From Acinetobacter sp. LoGeW2-3 (GTDB taxonomy: Bacteria > Pseudomonadota > Gammaproteobacteria > Pseudomonadales > Moraxellaceae), in contig NZ_CP024011.1 of NCBI RefSeq assembly GCF_002688565.1, positions 2,852,001 to 2,916,000 on the forward strand: a stretch of DNA of 64,000 bases, given 5' to 3'. Below the pieces are notes generated by a model. That model searched no databases, was not told where the DNA came from, and saw nothing but the letters and a program-made list of their open reading frames with translations. Made by a program: the position numbers and the translations under genes. Shown here piece after piece: positions 56,551-64,000 of this stretch (position 1 is its first letter; each line of letters begins with the position of its first letter).

Positions 56551-57300
56551 TTATTTTTTGGCTTTTAATTCTGCATTCTGAAACTGAGAAATATCCAGTT
56601 CATGTACTTTACCGCGCCAGATCCATTTCAGTTTAGACTCTTCGAATACATCGCCTTCAAACCAGACAAACAGACCTTCCATCATTTTTGGCCAGTCTTC
56701 TCGACTGACTTCCTGATGACCTGACATTACTGCAATCATAGCAGCCAGAATCGTGTCATGACTTACCGCCAGACTGAGTCCATACGGTGTCTTTGGATGC
56801 GTGTTATAGATGAGCTCCAGCACATCAACAACGCCACGAATTGGATGCTTCATACCTGGTAAGGCATTATTCACAAAGCTATTGATAAAGCCTAATGCAC
56901 CCTGTTTCTTGAAATATGGCCCTGCTTTCTGGATATCCAGTACAAAGCTACCAGGTTCGACTAACAAGCCTTGCTCGACGATTTCAATATTATGGGTATG
57001 AGATGCTTTATTGGTTGCATCCGCCCCTTCAATCATCAGTGCTGCAGTATCAACACAACGCTGAATCGGACTGGAAATACAGTGCTGAATATGTCGATCG
57101 GTCTGATTGACCAAATAAGCGCCCCACTCCTGCGCCAGATCGCGCCCTTGTGGCGTCAGTTGCAAGTCATAGCCTGCCAGTCCCTGACCGGCGACCTCTT
57201 CGCGCAAGGAATGGCGCGTAAACAGGGTCACAGGCGTCTTGGTATCAGGCAATAAATCTATTGCACTGAGCATACTTGGTGGAAGCAGTTTTAATGCCAC
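56551..57300 (-). CDS. Histidine-phosphatase superfamily protein
   Basis: 249 residues. The RHG-type motif is FTRHSLREE near residue 28, with the phosphate-binding Arg in CISSPIQRCVDTA and the second His in LAVSHDTILAAMI. No signal peptide is clear. It most resembles the acid-phosphatase-like branch. The substrate is unknown. It lies downstream of cysQ in the same direction and may share its transcript. Confidence 0.85.
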   Translation of the reverse strand: MALKLLPPSMLSAIDLLPDTKTPVTLFTRHSLREEVAGQGLAGYDLQLTPQGRDLAQEWGAYLVNQTDRHIQHCISSPIQRCVDTAALMIEGADATNKASHTHNIEIVEQGLLVEPGSFVLDIQKAGPYFKKQGALGFINSFVNNALPGMKHPIRGVVDVLELIYNTHPKTPYGLSLAVSHDTILAAMIAVMSGHQEVSREDWPKMMEGLFVWFEGDVFEESKLKWIWRGKVHELDISQFQNAELKAKK

Positions 57301-57360
57301 AATCTTGCCAACTGGTCTATCAACGGAATCTTCTTCACTATAACATGAACATTACACAGC

Positions 57361-58212
57361 TCAATTACTGTCTTGCATGTCAGCCAGTGCCTTAAATGCC
57401 AATATCTTCATATCTTTGGTCTTATATGCAATAAAACCGCCATTTAATAAGGTTTCGCGCTGATTATAGCTAAATGGTCGACCTTGGAAATCCACCAACC
57501 CACCACCAATGCGCTCCAGCAGGCATTGTCCGGCGCTGGTATCCCATTCGCAGGTCGGATGGAAACGCGGATAGATATCCACCTGATCCTCCAGAATCAT
57601 ACAAAATTTATAAGCACTGCCCGCCTTAAACTCATCAAAATCTGTAAATTTAGCCAGGCTTTCCAGATAAGTCGCATACTTTGGCTTTTTCTGACTGCTC
57701 TGACTCAGGCCTACATGCACTATGTCTTCTTGAGTTGCATGAGTATATTCATACCAATGATTTTGCTGAATATCATATTTTAAAGGCATACCCTGTTCTG
57801 GACAGAAATAGACCAGCTGTTGTGCCGGAATGGCAAGAATGGCAAAAGTTGTCAAATTGCCTGTGACCAGACTCAGGTTAATGGTGAATTCTGGGCGCTT
57901 ATGTAGAAACTCTTTAGTACCATCCAGAGGATCAAGCAACCAGAATGCTGACCATTCATCTCGTCCATCTTGCTTACCTTCTTCAGAAAGTAAAGGTAAA
58001 TCAGAAATTTCAGCAAGGGCTTGGGTTAGAAAAGTATTGACTCGATAATCGGCCTGTGTGACTGGCGAATCATCTTTTTTTGTTTCAATGTCAAAAACCG
58101 CACCGGAACAATACTGCTGATATTCTTCTCGCAAAATTTCACAGGCTTGTGTCAAAATGGGCACAAACTGCAAAATCATTGGATCTTGTGGTGCTGTTGC
58201 TGCTTTAAACAT
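57361..58212 (-). CDS. cysQ: 3'(2'),5'-bisphosphate nucleotidase CysQ
   Basis: 283 residues. The inositol-monophosphatase fold is marked by DSPVTQADYRVN, LLSEEGK, WLLDPLDGTKEFLHKRPEFTINL and CEWDTSAGQCLLERIGG. Metal ligands lie in the EE and DPLDGT segments. CysQ hydrolyses PAP (made in sulfate assimilation) to AMP and phosphate. A divergent promoter region of only 12 bases plus 5' leader separates it from yrfG, so their promoters overlap the opposite genes. Confidence 0.92.
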   Translation of the reverse strand: MFKAATAPQDPMILQFVPILTQACEILREEYQQYCSGAVFDIETKKDDSPVTQADYRVNTFLTQALAEISDLPLLSEEGKQDGRDEWSAFWLLDPLDGTKEFLHKRPEFTINLSLVTGNLTTFAILAIPAQQLVYFCPEQGMPLKYDIQQNHWYEYTHATQEDIVHVGLSQSSQKKPKYATYLESLAKFTDFDEFKAGSAYKFCMILEDQVDIYPRFHPTCEWDTSAGQCLLERIGGGLVDFQGRPFSYNQRETLLNGGFIAYKTKDMKILAFKALADMQDSN

Positions 58213-58224
58213 AGAAAACCTTAT

Positions 58225-58911
58225 ATGCCGAATTGCTCAGAAAAGCCGCCCATTATTTTTGATATGGATGGAACCCTACTTGATCTTGCTTATGACGATT
58301 TCATCTGGAATGACCTGCTTCCCGTTCGTTATGCTGAAACGCATGGCTGCAGCCTGGAGCAAAGCCGAACAACGTTATATTCATTCTATCAAGAACATAA
58401 TCATACCCTAAACTGGTACTCATCGCGCTTCTGGACGTCTAAAGTCGAAGTTGATGTTTTGGCGATGCAAATCGAGCATAAATCGAAAGTGGCATTAAGA
58501 CCGCAGGCACTTGAGTTACTGGATTATCTCAAGGCTAATGGTTACCCGATCTGGTTAGCGACTAATGCTGACTGCGCAGGCTTAAATTTCAAGCTAGAAC
58601 ATACTCAACTTAGAGATTATTTTGATGTGATTGTCAGCTCAGAAACGATTGGCCATGCCAAGGAATTTGTTGAGTTTTGGCAAGGTTTAAATGCGCTATA
58701 TCCTTTTGCCCCTGAGCAAGTGTATTTTATTGATGATACTGAAAAAGTCCTAAATGGTGCCAAAGCCTATGGTATTCAGAACCTGTTTAGTATCCAGCAA
58801 CCCTCTTCCAGCAAAGTTGCCCGCGAGACTTGCAATTACCCGATGCTGCACCAATTAACAGATTTAATCCCTTATTTAAATCAGGCTGAGGTAAACAAGC
58901 AATATGCGTAA
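58225..58911 (+). CDS. yrfG: GMP/IMP nucleotidase-like HAD hydrolase (YrfG/NudF-neighbour type)
   Basis: 228 residues from the ATG at 58225; the open frame runs back to 58147 into cysQ. HAD motif I is FDMDGTLLDL (D13, D15), motif II is WLATNAD and motifs III/IV are HAKEFVEFW and YFIDDTEKVLNGA. The match to YrfG (GMP/IMP 5'-nucleotidase) is supported by the next gene, hslR, as in E. coli yrfG-hslR. The two overlap by 8 bases. Confidence 0.88.
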   Translation: MPNCSEKPPIIFDMDGTLLDLAYDDFIWNDLLPVRYAETHGCSLEQSRTTLYSFYQEHNHTLNWYSSRFWTSKVEVDVLAMQIEHKSKVALRPQALELLDYLKANGYPIWLATNADCAGLNFKLEHTQLRDYFDVIVSSETIGHAKEFVEFWQGLNALYPFAPEQVYFIDDTEKVLNGAKAYGIQNLFSIQQPSSSKVARETCNYPMLHQLTDLIPYLNQAEVNKQYA

Positions 58912-59344
58912 ATCGTCTTTACCCGAAGATGCGGTAGGCATGCGTATAGACAAATGGCTGTGGGCAGCACGTTTTTTTAAAACCCGTTCCATTGCCAAGA
59001 ATGCCATTGAAGGCGGTAAAGTGCATATTGGCGGCGAACGTGTCAAAGTCTCTCGCGAAGTCCGGATCGGCATGGAAATTACAGTTCAACAAGGCATCGA
59101 CAAAAAAACGGTTGTTGTCAAAGAGCTGTCTGATGTTCGTGGACCTGCACCAGTTGCGCAAAAACTTTATGAAGAAACTGAAGTCAGTATTGCTCGACGG
59201 GAATTGATTGCATCACAAAGAAAGTTGCATAATCTAGCTCGTCCGGATCACCGACCAAGCAAAAAAGATCGCCGTGACATTAGTAGATTTAGAGACGAAA
59301 ATAGTCAGTTATTTGACCAGCATTGGTCGTATAATGATGATTAA
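58904..59344 (+). CDS. hslR: S4-domain heat-shock ribosome-associated protein Hsp15
   Basis: 146 residues. The S4 RNA-binding domain is RIDKWLWAARFFKTRSIAKNAIEGGKVHIGGERVK (residues about 14-48). A basic C-terminal extension (PDHRPSKKDRRDISRFRDEN) follows. Hsp15 binds free 50S subunits that carry a nascent chain and frees the peptidyl-tRNA. No hslO follows, unlike in E. coli. A hairpin with T-run follows the gene. Confidence 0.92.
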   Translation: MRKSSLPEDAVGMRIDKWLWAARFFKTRSIAKNAIEGGKVHIGGERVKVSREVRIGMEITVQQGIDKKTVVVKELSDVRGPAPVAQKLYEETEVSIARRELIASQRKLHNLARPDHRPSKKDRRDISRFRDENSQLFDQHWSYNDD

Positions 59345-59352
59345 ATTCAAGC

Positions 59353-59384
59353 GTCAGCGTATGTCGTTCATGCACTGACTTTTA
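59353..59384 (+). terminator. Probable Rho-independent terminator of yrfG-hslR
   Basis: GTCAG (59353-59357) with CTGAC (59375-59379) and GTATG (59359-59363) with CATGC (59369-59373) form a stem with one C-A mismatch, followed by TTTTAT. Confidence 0.65.
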
Positions 59385-59489
59385 TAGAATATCAGGGAAT
59401 TTTCTGTCACTATTACCCCTGTGGAAAGAGATCTAATTTAAGACATCCACTTGAGTACTAAGTAAGTGACATCGTATTGAGGTTGTAAG

Positions 59490-60533
59490 ATGGATGAGAA
59501 TAAAAACAAGGCGCTCAACGCTGCCTTAAGCCAAATTGAAAAACAGTTTGGTAAAAATACAGTAATGCGTCTTGGTGACAATACCGTTCAGGCAGTTGAA
59601 GCTGTTTCTACAGGTTCTTTAACGCTTGATATCGCACTCGGTATTGGTGGTTTACCTAAAGGCCGTATCGTAGAAATCTACGGTCCTGAATCATCAGGTA
59701 AAACCACAATGACATTACAAGCAATTGCTGAATGTCAAAAAGCCGGTGGTACTTGTGCATTCATCGATGCCGAGCACGCACTTGACCCTCAATATGCACG
59801 TAAGCTCGGTGTAGATATCGACAACCTGTTGGTATCACAGCCAGACCACGGTGAACAGGCACTTGAAATTGCTGACATGCTGGTACGTTCAGGTGCGATT
59901 GACCTGATCGTTGTCGACTCCGTTGCTGCCCTAACACCTCGCGCTGAGATTGAAGGTGAAATGGGCGACTCGCACATGGGTCTGCAAGCACGTTTGATGA
60001 GTCAGGCACTGCGTAAAATTACAGGTAACGCAAAGCGTTCAAACTGTATGGTGATCTTCATTAACCAGATCCGTATGAAGATTGGTGTGATGTTCGGTAG
60101 CCCTGAAACCACGACTGGTGGTAATGCACTGAAATTCTATGCTTCTGTTCGTCTTGATATCCGTCGTATCGGTCAAGTGAAAGAAGGCGACGAAATTGTT
60201 GGTTCGGAGACTAAAGTGAAAGTCGTGAAAAACAAAATGGCGCCTCCATTTAAAGAAGCGTTATTCCAGATTCTTTACGGTAAAGGTGTGAACCATCTTG
60301 GTGAATTGATTGATCTTGCTGTGCAACAGGATATTGTGAATAAAGCAGGTGCTTGGTATTCATATCAAGGTGACAAGATTGGCCAAGGTAAAAATAACAC
60401 GATTCGTTATTTGGAAGAGCATAAAGAGCTTGCTGAAACCATCGAGAAACTTTTACGCGAACAGCTGTTAACTAAAGCCGTTCCTGTGGAAGAAAAAGAT
60501 GAAGAAGAGCCAGCAGATTTTCTGGATGCATAA
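59490..60533 (+). CDS. recA: Recombinase RecA
   Basis: 347 residues. Walker A is GPESSGKT at residues 65-72, Walker B is [12 protein letters not shown], and the L2 loop [14 protein letters not shown] is intact. An acidic tail ([14 protein letters not shown]) ends it. RecA forms filaments on single-stranded DNA for recombination and DNA-damage signalling. Acinetobacter lacks a normal LexA; in A. baumannii the recA leader RNA is reported to act in cis. The 145-base leader region here has a possible CAGGG/CCCTG stem (59393-59421). I see no classical SOS box. Confidence 0.97.
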   Translation: MDENKNKALNAALSQIEKQFGKNTVMRLGDNTVQAVEAVSTGSLTLDIALGIGGLPKGRIVEIYGPESSGKTTMTLQAIAECQKAGGTCAFIDAEHALDPQYARKLGVDIDNLLVSQPDHGEQALEIADMLVRSGAIDLIVVDSVAALTPRAEIEGEMGDSHMGLQARLMSQALRKITGNAKRSNCMVIFINQIRMKIGVMFGSPETTTGGNALKFYASVRLDIRRIGQVKEGDEIVGSETKVKVVKNKMAPPFKEALFQILYGKGVNHLGELIDLAVQQDIVNKAGAWYSYQGDKIGQGKNNTIRYLEEHKELAETIEKLLREQLLTKAVPVEEKDEEEPADFLDA

Positions 60534-60550
60534 TCCTTAAACGTCTTACA

Positions 60551-60575
60551 GAGCGCCCTACGGGGCGTTTTGTTA
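60551..60575 (+). terminator. Probable terminator between recA and recX
   Basis: CGCCC (60554-60558) and GGGCG (60563-60567) pair around TACG, then TTTTG. The stem is short, so some read-through into recX is likely. Confidence 0.6.
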
Positions 60576-60609
60576 TTATGGTGATGTAATAAGATGAATT
60601 GGGTTCACT

Positions 60610-61227
60610 ATGTCAGATGCAAAGTTCACTAAGCTCCTGGATTATGAAGCGATCAAGCAGCAGTTTGGTGATGCTGATGAAGTCTCGCAGCCAGTAGTTA
60701 CTGCCCAAGCTGATACCCTACCTGAGTTTGATCCTGAAGAAAGCTTATTTGGTGACAAGCAGGAAGATAAAAAGAAACCGGGCTTAACTGGCTCCCGTTT
60801 GCGTTCTTATGCCTTTGCGGTACTGACCCGTAAAGAATATGCCAAAGCAGAACTGATCGAAAAACTATGCTTATATGCAGAAGATCGCGCTGAAGTGCTA
60901 GAGCTTGTGGATGAGCTTTCCCGCGAGAATTACCAAAGTGACCAACGTGTCGCAGAAACTTTGCTTTCTAGCCAAAAGCGCAAAGGCAAAGGCCCAAATC
61001 AAATTAAAATGAAGCTCAAAAGTAAAAAGATTGATACAGCTTTGATTCTCGATGAACTCAAAGAAACCGACTGGGTTCAGCAAGCTTATGAGCTGAAGGT
61101 CAAAAAATATGGTACTGAAGTCACTAAAGATCCTAAAATCAAAGCCAAACAAATTCGCTTTTTGATGTATCGCGGTTTTGAAATGGATGCGATTATAAAA
61201 GCCATTAGTCGTAAAACTGAAGATTAA
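60610..61227 (+). CDS. recX: RecA regulatory protein RecX
   Basis: 205 residues. The RecX three-helix repeats begin near residue 60 (LRSYAFAVLTRKEYAKAELIEKL; VLELVDELSRENYQSDQRVAETLL; KGKGPNQIKMKLKSKKID; IKAKQIRFLMYRGFEMDAI). RecX usually binds RecA filaments and inhibits them. The first 58 residues are extra and acidic (ADEVSQPVVTAQADTLPEFDPEESLFGDKQED) compared with the ~150-165 residue family members. Its place after recA is the rule. Confidence 0.9.
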   Translation: MSDAKFTKLLDYEAIKQQFGDADEVSQPVVTAQADTLPEFDPEESLFGDKQEDKKKPGLTGSRLRSYAFAVLTRKEYAKAELIEKLCLYAEDRAEVLELVDELSRENYQSDQRVAETLLSSQKRKGKGPNQIKMKLKSKKIDTALILDELKETDWVQQAYELKVKKYGTEVTKDPKIKAKQIRFLMYRGFEMDAIIKAISRKTED

Positions 61228-61321
61228 TAGCCATCTGCATTTGACTAAACAATCTCCAAGTTTTCGAGTTAAATATTACTCATAACACTGTAGTCAGTCT
61301 TATCAAGAAAAGCTTTTCAAA

Positions 61322-61762
61322 TCATTTCGAGTAATAGAGAGCATACGGATATTTTTCAAAGAAAAAGGTACGAAGTTCATCATAACGATCTAAACATTCA
61401 TAAAGCCTAAATTGAGGTTTATTCCGTCCTTTTAGAAAAAGATTGATATGCATAAAGCCATTCACTGTCCGCTCATTAACTTTTTCAATTTGCGATAGTG
61501 CGATGACTGTAGTTTTAAAACCATGAATGCTTAAACTATTTGCATCTAACTCTATTCGATAACGCCATAATCGAACTATATACAAAAAAGACAGACAGCA
61601 AATTACAGCACACAATATGACCCGAAAAATTTGAATATTGAGTGATTGAAATTGAATGAGTAATAAGGGGGTTAAAACAGATAGAAATACAACCACCACA
61701 TAGAAAATACTACGTGTGATTTTAAAATATAGAGTGGTAGAACTCGTAAAAGAAGTTTGCAT
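61322..61762 (-). CDS. Uncharacterised membrane protein with PH-like region
   Basis: 146 residues from the ATG at 61762; the frame is open into the SRP RNA gene but those starts are unlikely. Two membrane segments (about 18-40 and 46-66) are followed by a strand-rich soluble end (YRIELDANSLSIHGFKTTVIALSQIEKV; MHINLFLKG) that looks like a bacterial PH-like domain. I do not know the family. It starts 19 bases after the 3' end of the SRP RNA gene and could be read from its promoter. Confidence 0.65.
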   Translation of the reverse strand: MQTSFTSSTTLYFKITRSIFYVVVVFLSVLTPLLLIQFQSLNIQIFRVILCAVICCLSFLYIVRLWRYRIELDANSLSIHGFKTTVIALSQIEKVNERTVNGFMHINLFLKGRNKPQFRLYECLDRYDELRTFFFEKYPYALYYSK

Positions 61763-61780
61763 AGTTTTTATTATAAAAAT

Positions 61781-61899
<119 letters not shown>

Positions 61900-61906
61900 A
61901 GAACAG

Positions 61907-61934
61907 AGTATAGAGATTTTTAATCAACTTGCAA
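61907..61934 (-). promoter_or_regulatory. Promoter of the 4.5S RNA gene
   Basis: On the minus strand TTGCAA (61934-61929) is the -35, then 16 bases, then TATACT (61912-61907) as the -10. This puts the start of RNA near 61899-61900, just where the SRP stem begins. Confidence 0.8.
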
Positions 61935-62178
61935 GTAAGAATACCGAAAAATCTAGGATAAGCTATCCGTTTGATTATTTTAAAAACAATGTAGGATTAA
62001 TTCAGGATTTTCTGTAAATCTGAGATACAAATTCCTGTCCGGAAAACCCCTCTAACTTTGTAAAAGCATGTTGCAATTCCCTGCAATGCCGTTTTAAATG
62101 TGTGGCATATACATTGAATAATTTATTTGATTGACCGCATTGAACGTCGGTCCATTCAAAACAATATGGATAGAATAG

Positions 62179-62997
62179 ATGATGTTTAAAAAACATGTCT
62201 TATACACACTCAGCATGCTCTGCACCACTCCACTCTTTGCTGCAGTCCCGATTGAATCTCGCGGTTTAAGCCAAAGTGGTAATGGCTCAGCACCTGCCAG
62301 TACCATGCCTGCAATTGCTTCAGGGGTAGATACGCCGGTACAAACCAATATGAGCTGGCAATTACTGCAAAAAAATCAGCAACTGGAAAATGACATCCGT
62401 AGTTTACGCGGCAAGATTGAAGAACAGGACAATGAAATTCAATCACTGAAAAGTGAACTTGCGAATCGCTATGCCGATCTTGATCAACGTTTTGAGTTGT
62501 TACAGCAGAAGATTGATCCAGAATCACAAGGCACTGAGGAGGATAATCAACAGGATACTGCACCCAGTTCAGGGTCAAGCAACGGCAAGCTAAGCCAAGC
62601 TCAGACATCTACCACAACGTCTGCTCAACCTTCCGAGCTGGAAAAAGCAGCATATACCGTTGCTCTGGATGCCTATAAGAATGGCGGTGCAGCAAAAGCC
62701 ATTGCACCGATGCAGAATTTCATCAAGAACAATCCAAACAGTGTCTATATCAGTAATGCCTACTTTTGGTTAGCTGAATTCAACCTGTCGATTGATCCGC
62801 CGAACTTCACCGAAGCGAAGCGAAATTATGCCATTGTGGCAGATCGTTATCCCAACTCAGCCAAAGCTGCTCGTGCTTTGTATCAGTTATATAATGTCAG
62901 TGAGGAAGTTGAGAAAAACAAGACTTTAGCGGCACAGTATAAGGCTCGTTTACTAAAGAATTATCCGCAGTCTGAAGAAGCTAAATTCTTTAAATAA
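62179..62997 (+). CDS. CpoB/YbgF-like periplasmic coiled-coil and TPR protein
   Basis: 272 residues. A signal peptide (KKHVLYTLSMLCTTPLFA) ends near residue 21. A coiled coil spans about residues 58-112 (LLQKNQQLENDIRSLRGKIEEQDNEIQSLKSEL). A Ser/Thr/Gln linker follows, then a TPR domain of about 130 residues (ELEKAAYTVALDAYKNGG; AYFWLAEFNLSI; KAARALYQLYNVSEEVEKN). This is the YbgF/CpoB layout, which in E. coli links Tol-Pal with cell-wall synthesis. Here it is not beside tol-pal, so orthology is not certain. An ATG at 62182 may be the true start. Confidence 0.82.
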   Translation: MMFKKHVLYTLSMLCTTPLFAAVPIESRGLSQSGNGSAPASTMPAIASGVDTPVQTNMSWQLLQKNQQLENDIRSLRGKIEEQDNEIQSLKSELANRYADLDQRFELLQQKIDPESQGTEEDNQQDTAPSSGSSNGKLSQAQTSTTTSAQPSELEKAAYTVALDAYKNGGAAKAIAPMQNFIKNNPNSVYISNAYFWLAEFNLSIDPPNFTEAKRNYAIVADRYPNSAKAARALYQLYNVSEEVEKNKTLAAQYKARLLKNYPQSEEAKFFK

Positions 62998-63011
62998 AAA
63001 TATTCAGAAAT

Positions 63012-63045
63012 AAAAAAAAGACACCTCAATGGGTGTCTTTTTTTA
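63012..63045 (+). terminator. Bidirectional terminator between the CpoB-like gene and lpxA
   Basis: AAAAGACACC (63016-63025) pairs with GGTGTCTTTT (63032-63041), with A-run before and T-run after. Confidence 0.92.
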
Positions 63046-63056
63046 TAAATAGCTTA

Positions 63057-63845
63057 TTAACGTACAATACCGCGTTTAGACTGCTCTAAAGAATCAAGCA
63101 AACGCTGTGCTTCAGCGACTTCTGGCAGAATCTCTGTACGAATTTTTTCAATCGCTTCTTGTGTAGTCAGACCTGATTTATAAATCAGCTTAAATGCCTC
63201 ACGCAGACCATTGATCACATTTTTCGACCAACCTTTACGACGCATCCCTTCTACATTCATCGCAAATGCATGTGCAGGATTACCGGAAACCATCACATAA
63301 GCAGGCACATCTTTCAAAATCAGTGATGCACCGCCAATCATGCTATAAGAATCGATCTTACAGAATTGATGAATACCCGAGTTACCACCAACCACCACAT
63401 AATCACCTACATGGACGTGGCCCGCAACACCTACGTTATTGGCAAAGATGTTGTAATCGCCCACCATACAGTCATGTGCAATATGGGTATTTACCATGAG
63501 CAGGTTATGACTGCCAATTTTGGTAATACCATTGTCCTGAACCGTACCGCGATGCAGACTGCAATGCTCACGAATCTTGTTATGATCGCCAATTTCCAGC
63601 CAGGTTTCTTCACCCGCATATTTCAGATCCTGACAAACTTCTCCCACACTCGCAAACTGGAAAATCTCATTATGTTCGCCAATGCGTGTGTATCCACCCA
63701 CAACAACGTGTGAATGAAGTTTAGTACCTGTACCAATAGTGACATTTGGCCCGATGATACAGTAAGGACCAATTTGAACATCTGAAGCAATTACTGCAGA
63801 TGCGTCAATAATGGCAGTTGGATGAATAAGGGAGTTATTGCTCAT
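63057..63845 (-). CDS. lpxA: UDP-N-acetylglucosamine acyltransferase LpxA
   Basis: 262 residues from the ATG at 63845, as in E. coli; the open frame runs further but into fabZ. Hexapeptide repeats of the left-handed beta-helix fill residues 8-190 (QIGPYCIIGPNVTIG; VGDYNIFANNVGVAGHVHVGDYVVVGG). H124 in NTHIAHDC aligns with the catalytic His125 of E. coli. The C-terminal helices follow. It adds the first acyl chain of lipid A. Its start overlaps the fabZ stop by 4 bases (ATGA). A terminator follows, so lpxB is not in this operon. Confidence 0.95.
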   Translation of the reverse strand: MSNNSLIHPTAIIDASAVIASDVQIGPYCIIGPNVTIGTGTKLHSHVVVGGYTRIGEHNEIFQFASVGEVCQDLKYAGEETWLEIGDHNKIREHCSLHRGTVQDNGITKIGSHNLLMVNTHIAHDCMVGDYNIFANNVGVAGHVHVGDYVVVGGNSGIHQFCKIDSYSMIGGASLILKDVPAYVMVSGNPAHAFAMNVEGMRRKGWSKNVINGLREAFKLIYKSGLTTQEAIEKIRTEILPEVAEAQRLLDSLEQSKRGIVR

Positions 63846-64000
63846 GCCTGCTCGACTTTCTGATGCGAAACCATAATTTCCGCGGTTGTTGCGACTACGC
63901 CATCTACTGTGGCAATACAATTATATTTGTAAATGCCACGTCTTTGCATCACTAATTCAGCTTTTAATACCAATTGGTCGCCTGCAACCACTTGTTTTTT
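63842..64000 (-). CDS. fabZ: 3-hydroxyacyl-ACP dehydratase FabZ (C-terminal end, runs off the right edge)
   Basis: Fifty-two codons to the TGA at 63842-63844, read on the minus strand from the window end. The peptide VVAGDQLVLKAELVMQRRG and YKYNCIATVDGVV match the C-terminal strands of FabZ. It makes trans-2-acyl-ACP in fatty acid synthesis. The ATGA overlap couples it to lpxA, as in the common lpxD-fabZ-lpxA order. Confidence 0.9.
   Translation of the reverse strand, partial: KKQVVAGDQLVLKAELVMQRRGIYKYNCIATVDGVVATTAEIMVSHQKVEQA

Overview
The window looks like ordinary chromosome from an Acinetobacter species (Gammaproteobacteria, Moraxellaceae). The base composition is moderately AT-rich. 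Many protein families have the Acinetobacter form: a separate hupB-ppiD pair, fabZ-lpxA with no lpxB after it, a PutA without an N-terminal DNA-binding domain next to an Lrp-type regulator, and a BapA-prefix surface protein. The species cannot be fixed from the sequence alone. I saw no prophage, insertion sequence, integron, CRISPR array, rRNA or tRNA.

Layout. 1-9.6 kb: the N-terminal part of a PreP-like M16 peptidase, a GNAT acetyltransferase, a PfkB kinase / Rieske / OB-fold membrane-protein operon, YidB-like, DUF6231-like and DUF2797-like genes, then ppiD and hupB. 9.6-16.6 kb: a phasin-like protein, an SCP2/UbiJ-like membrane protein, and the full Fe-S assembly operon iscR-iscS-iscU-iscA-hscB-hscA-fdx. 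It has a clear IscR-type operator over the promoter and two perfect intergenic hairpins. 16.6-24.4 kb: a membrane class III nucleotidyl cyclase, a HIT protein, mfd, a small unknown gene and aspA. 24.8-30.6 kb: the proline-use block, putP, an Lrp/AsnC regulator and putA. PutP seems to have lost about 74 internal residues in frame. 30.7-37.8 kb: trmA, an LRAT-fold protein, a bestrophin-like channel, glnS, ppiB and lpxH.

38.2-45.5 kb: a likely sulfur-compound acquisition block (metN-metI-metQ, an outer-membrane barrel, a DszA/NtaA-family flavin monooxygenase), followed by an HpaI-type aldolase and an NfsB-type nitroreductase. 45.6-52 kb: a small zinc-ribbon protein, a DMT transporter, fructose-bisphosphate aldolase, a lipoprotein, pgk, DUF2237 and Maf genes, and a miniature Bap-like protein with a 9-residue Pro/Val/Glu repeat. 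52.3-64 kb: roxA, a duplicated GST-N protein, rraA, an NAD(P)-binding protein, rpsT, a 40-residue lipoprotein, a histidine phosphatase, cysQ, yrfG-hslR, recA, recX, the 4.5S SRP RNA gene, a CpoB/YbgF-like protein, and lpxA with the 3' end of fabZ.

Most genes are housekeeping genes in short operons that end in strong hairpin terminators, several of them bidirectional between convergent genes. The observations most worth following are the internal PutP deletion, the hairpin-partitioned isc operon, the miniature Bap-like protein, and the metNIQ / barrel / monooxygenase block whose MetQ has a membrane anchor instead of a lipobox.
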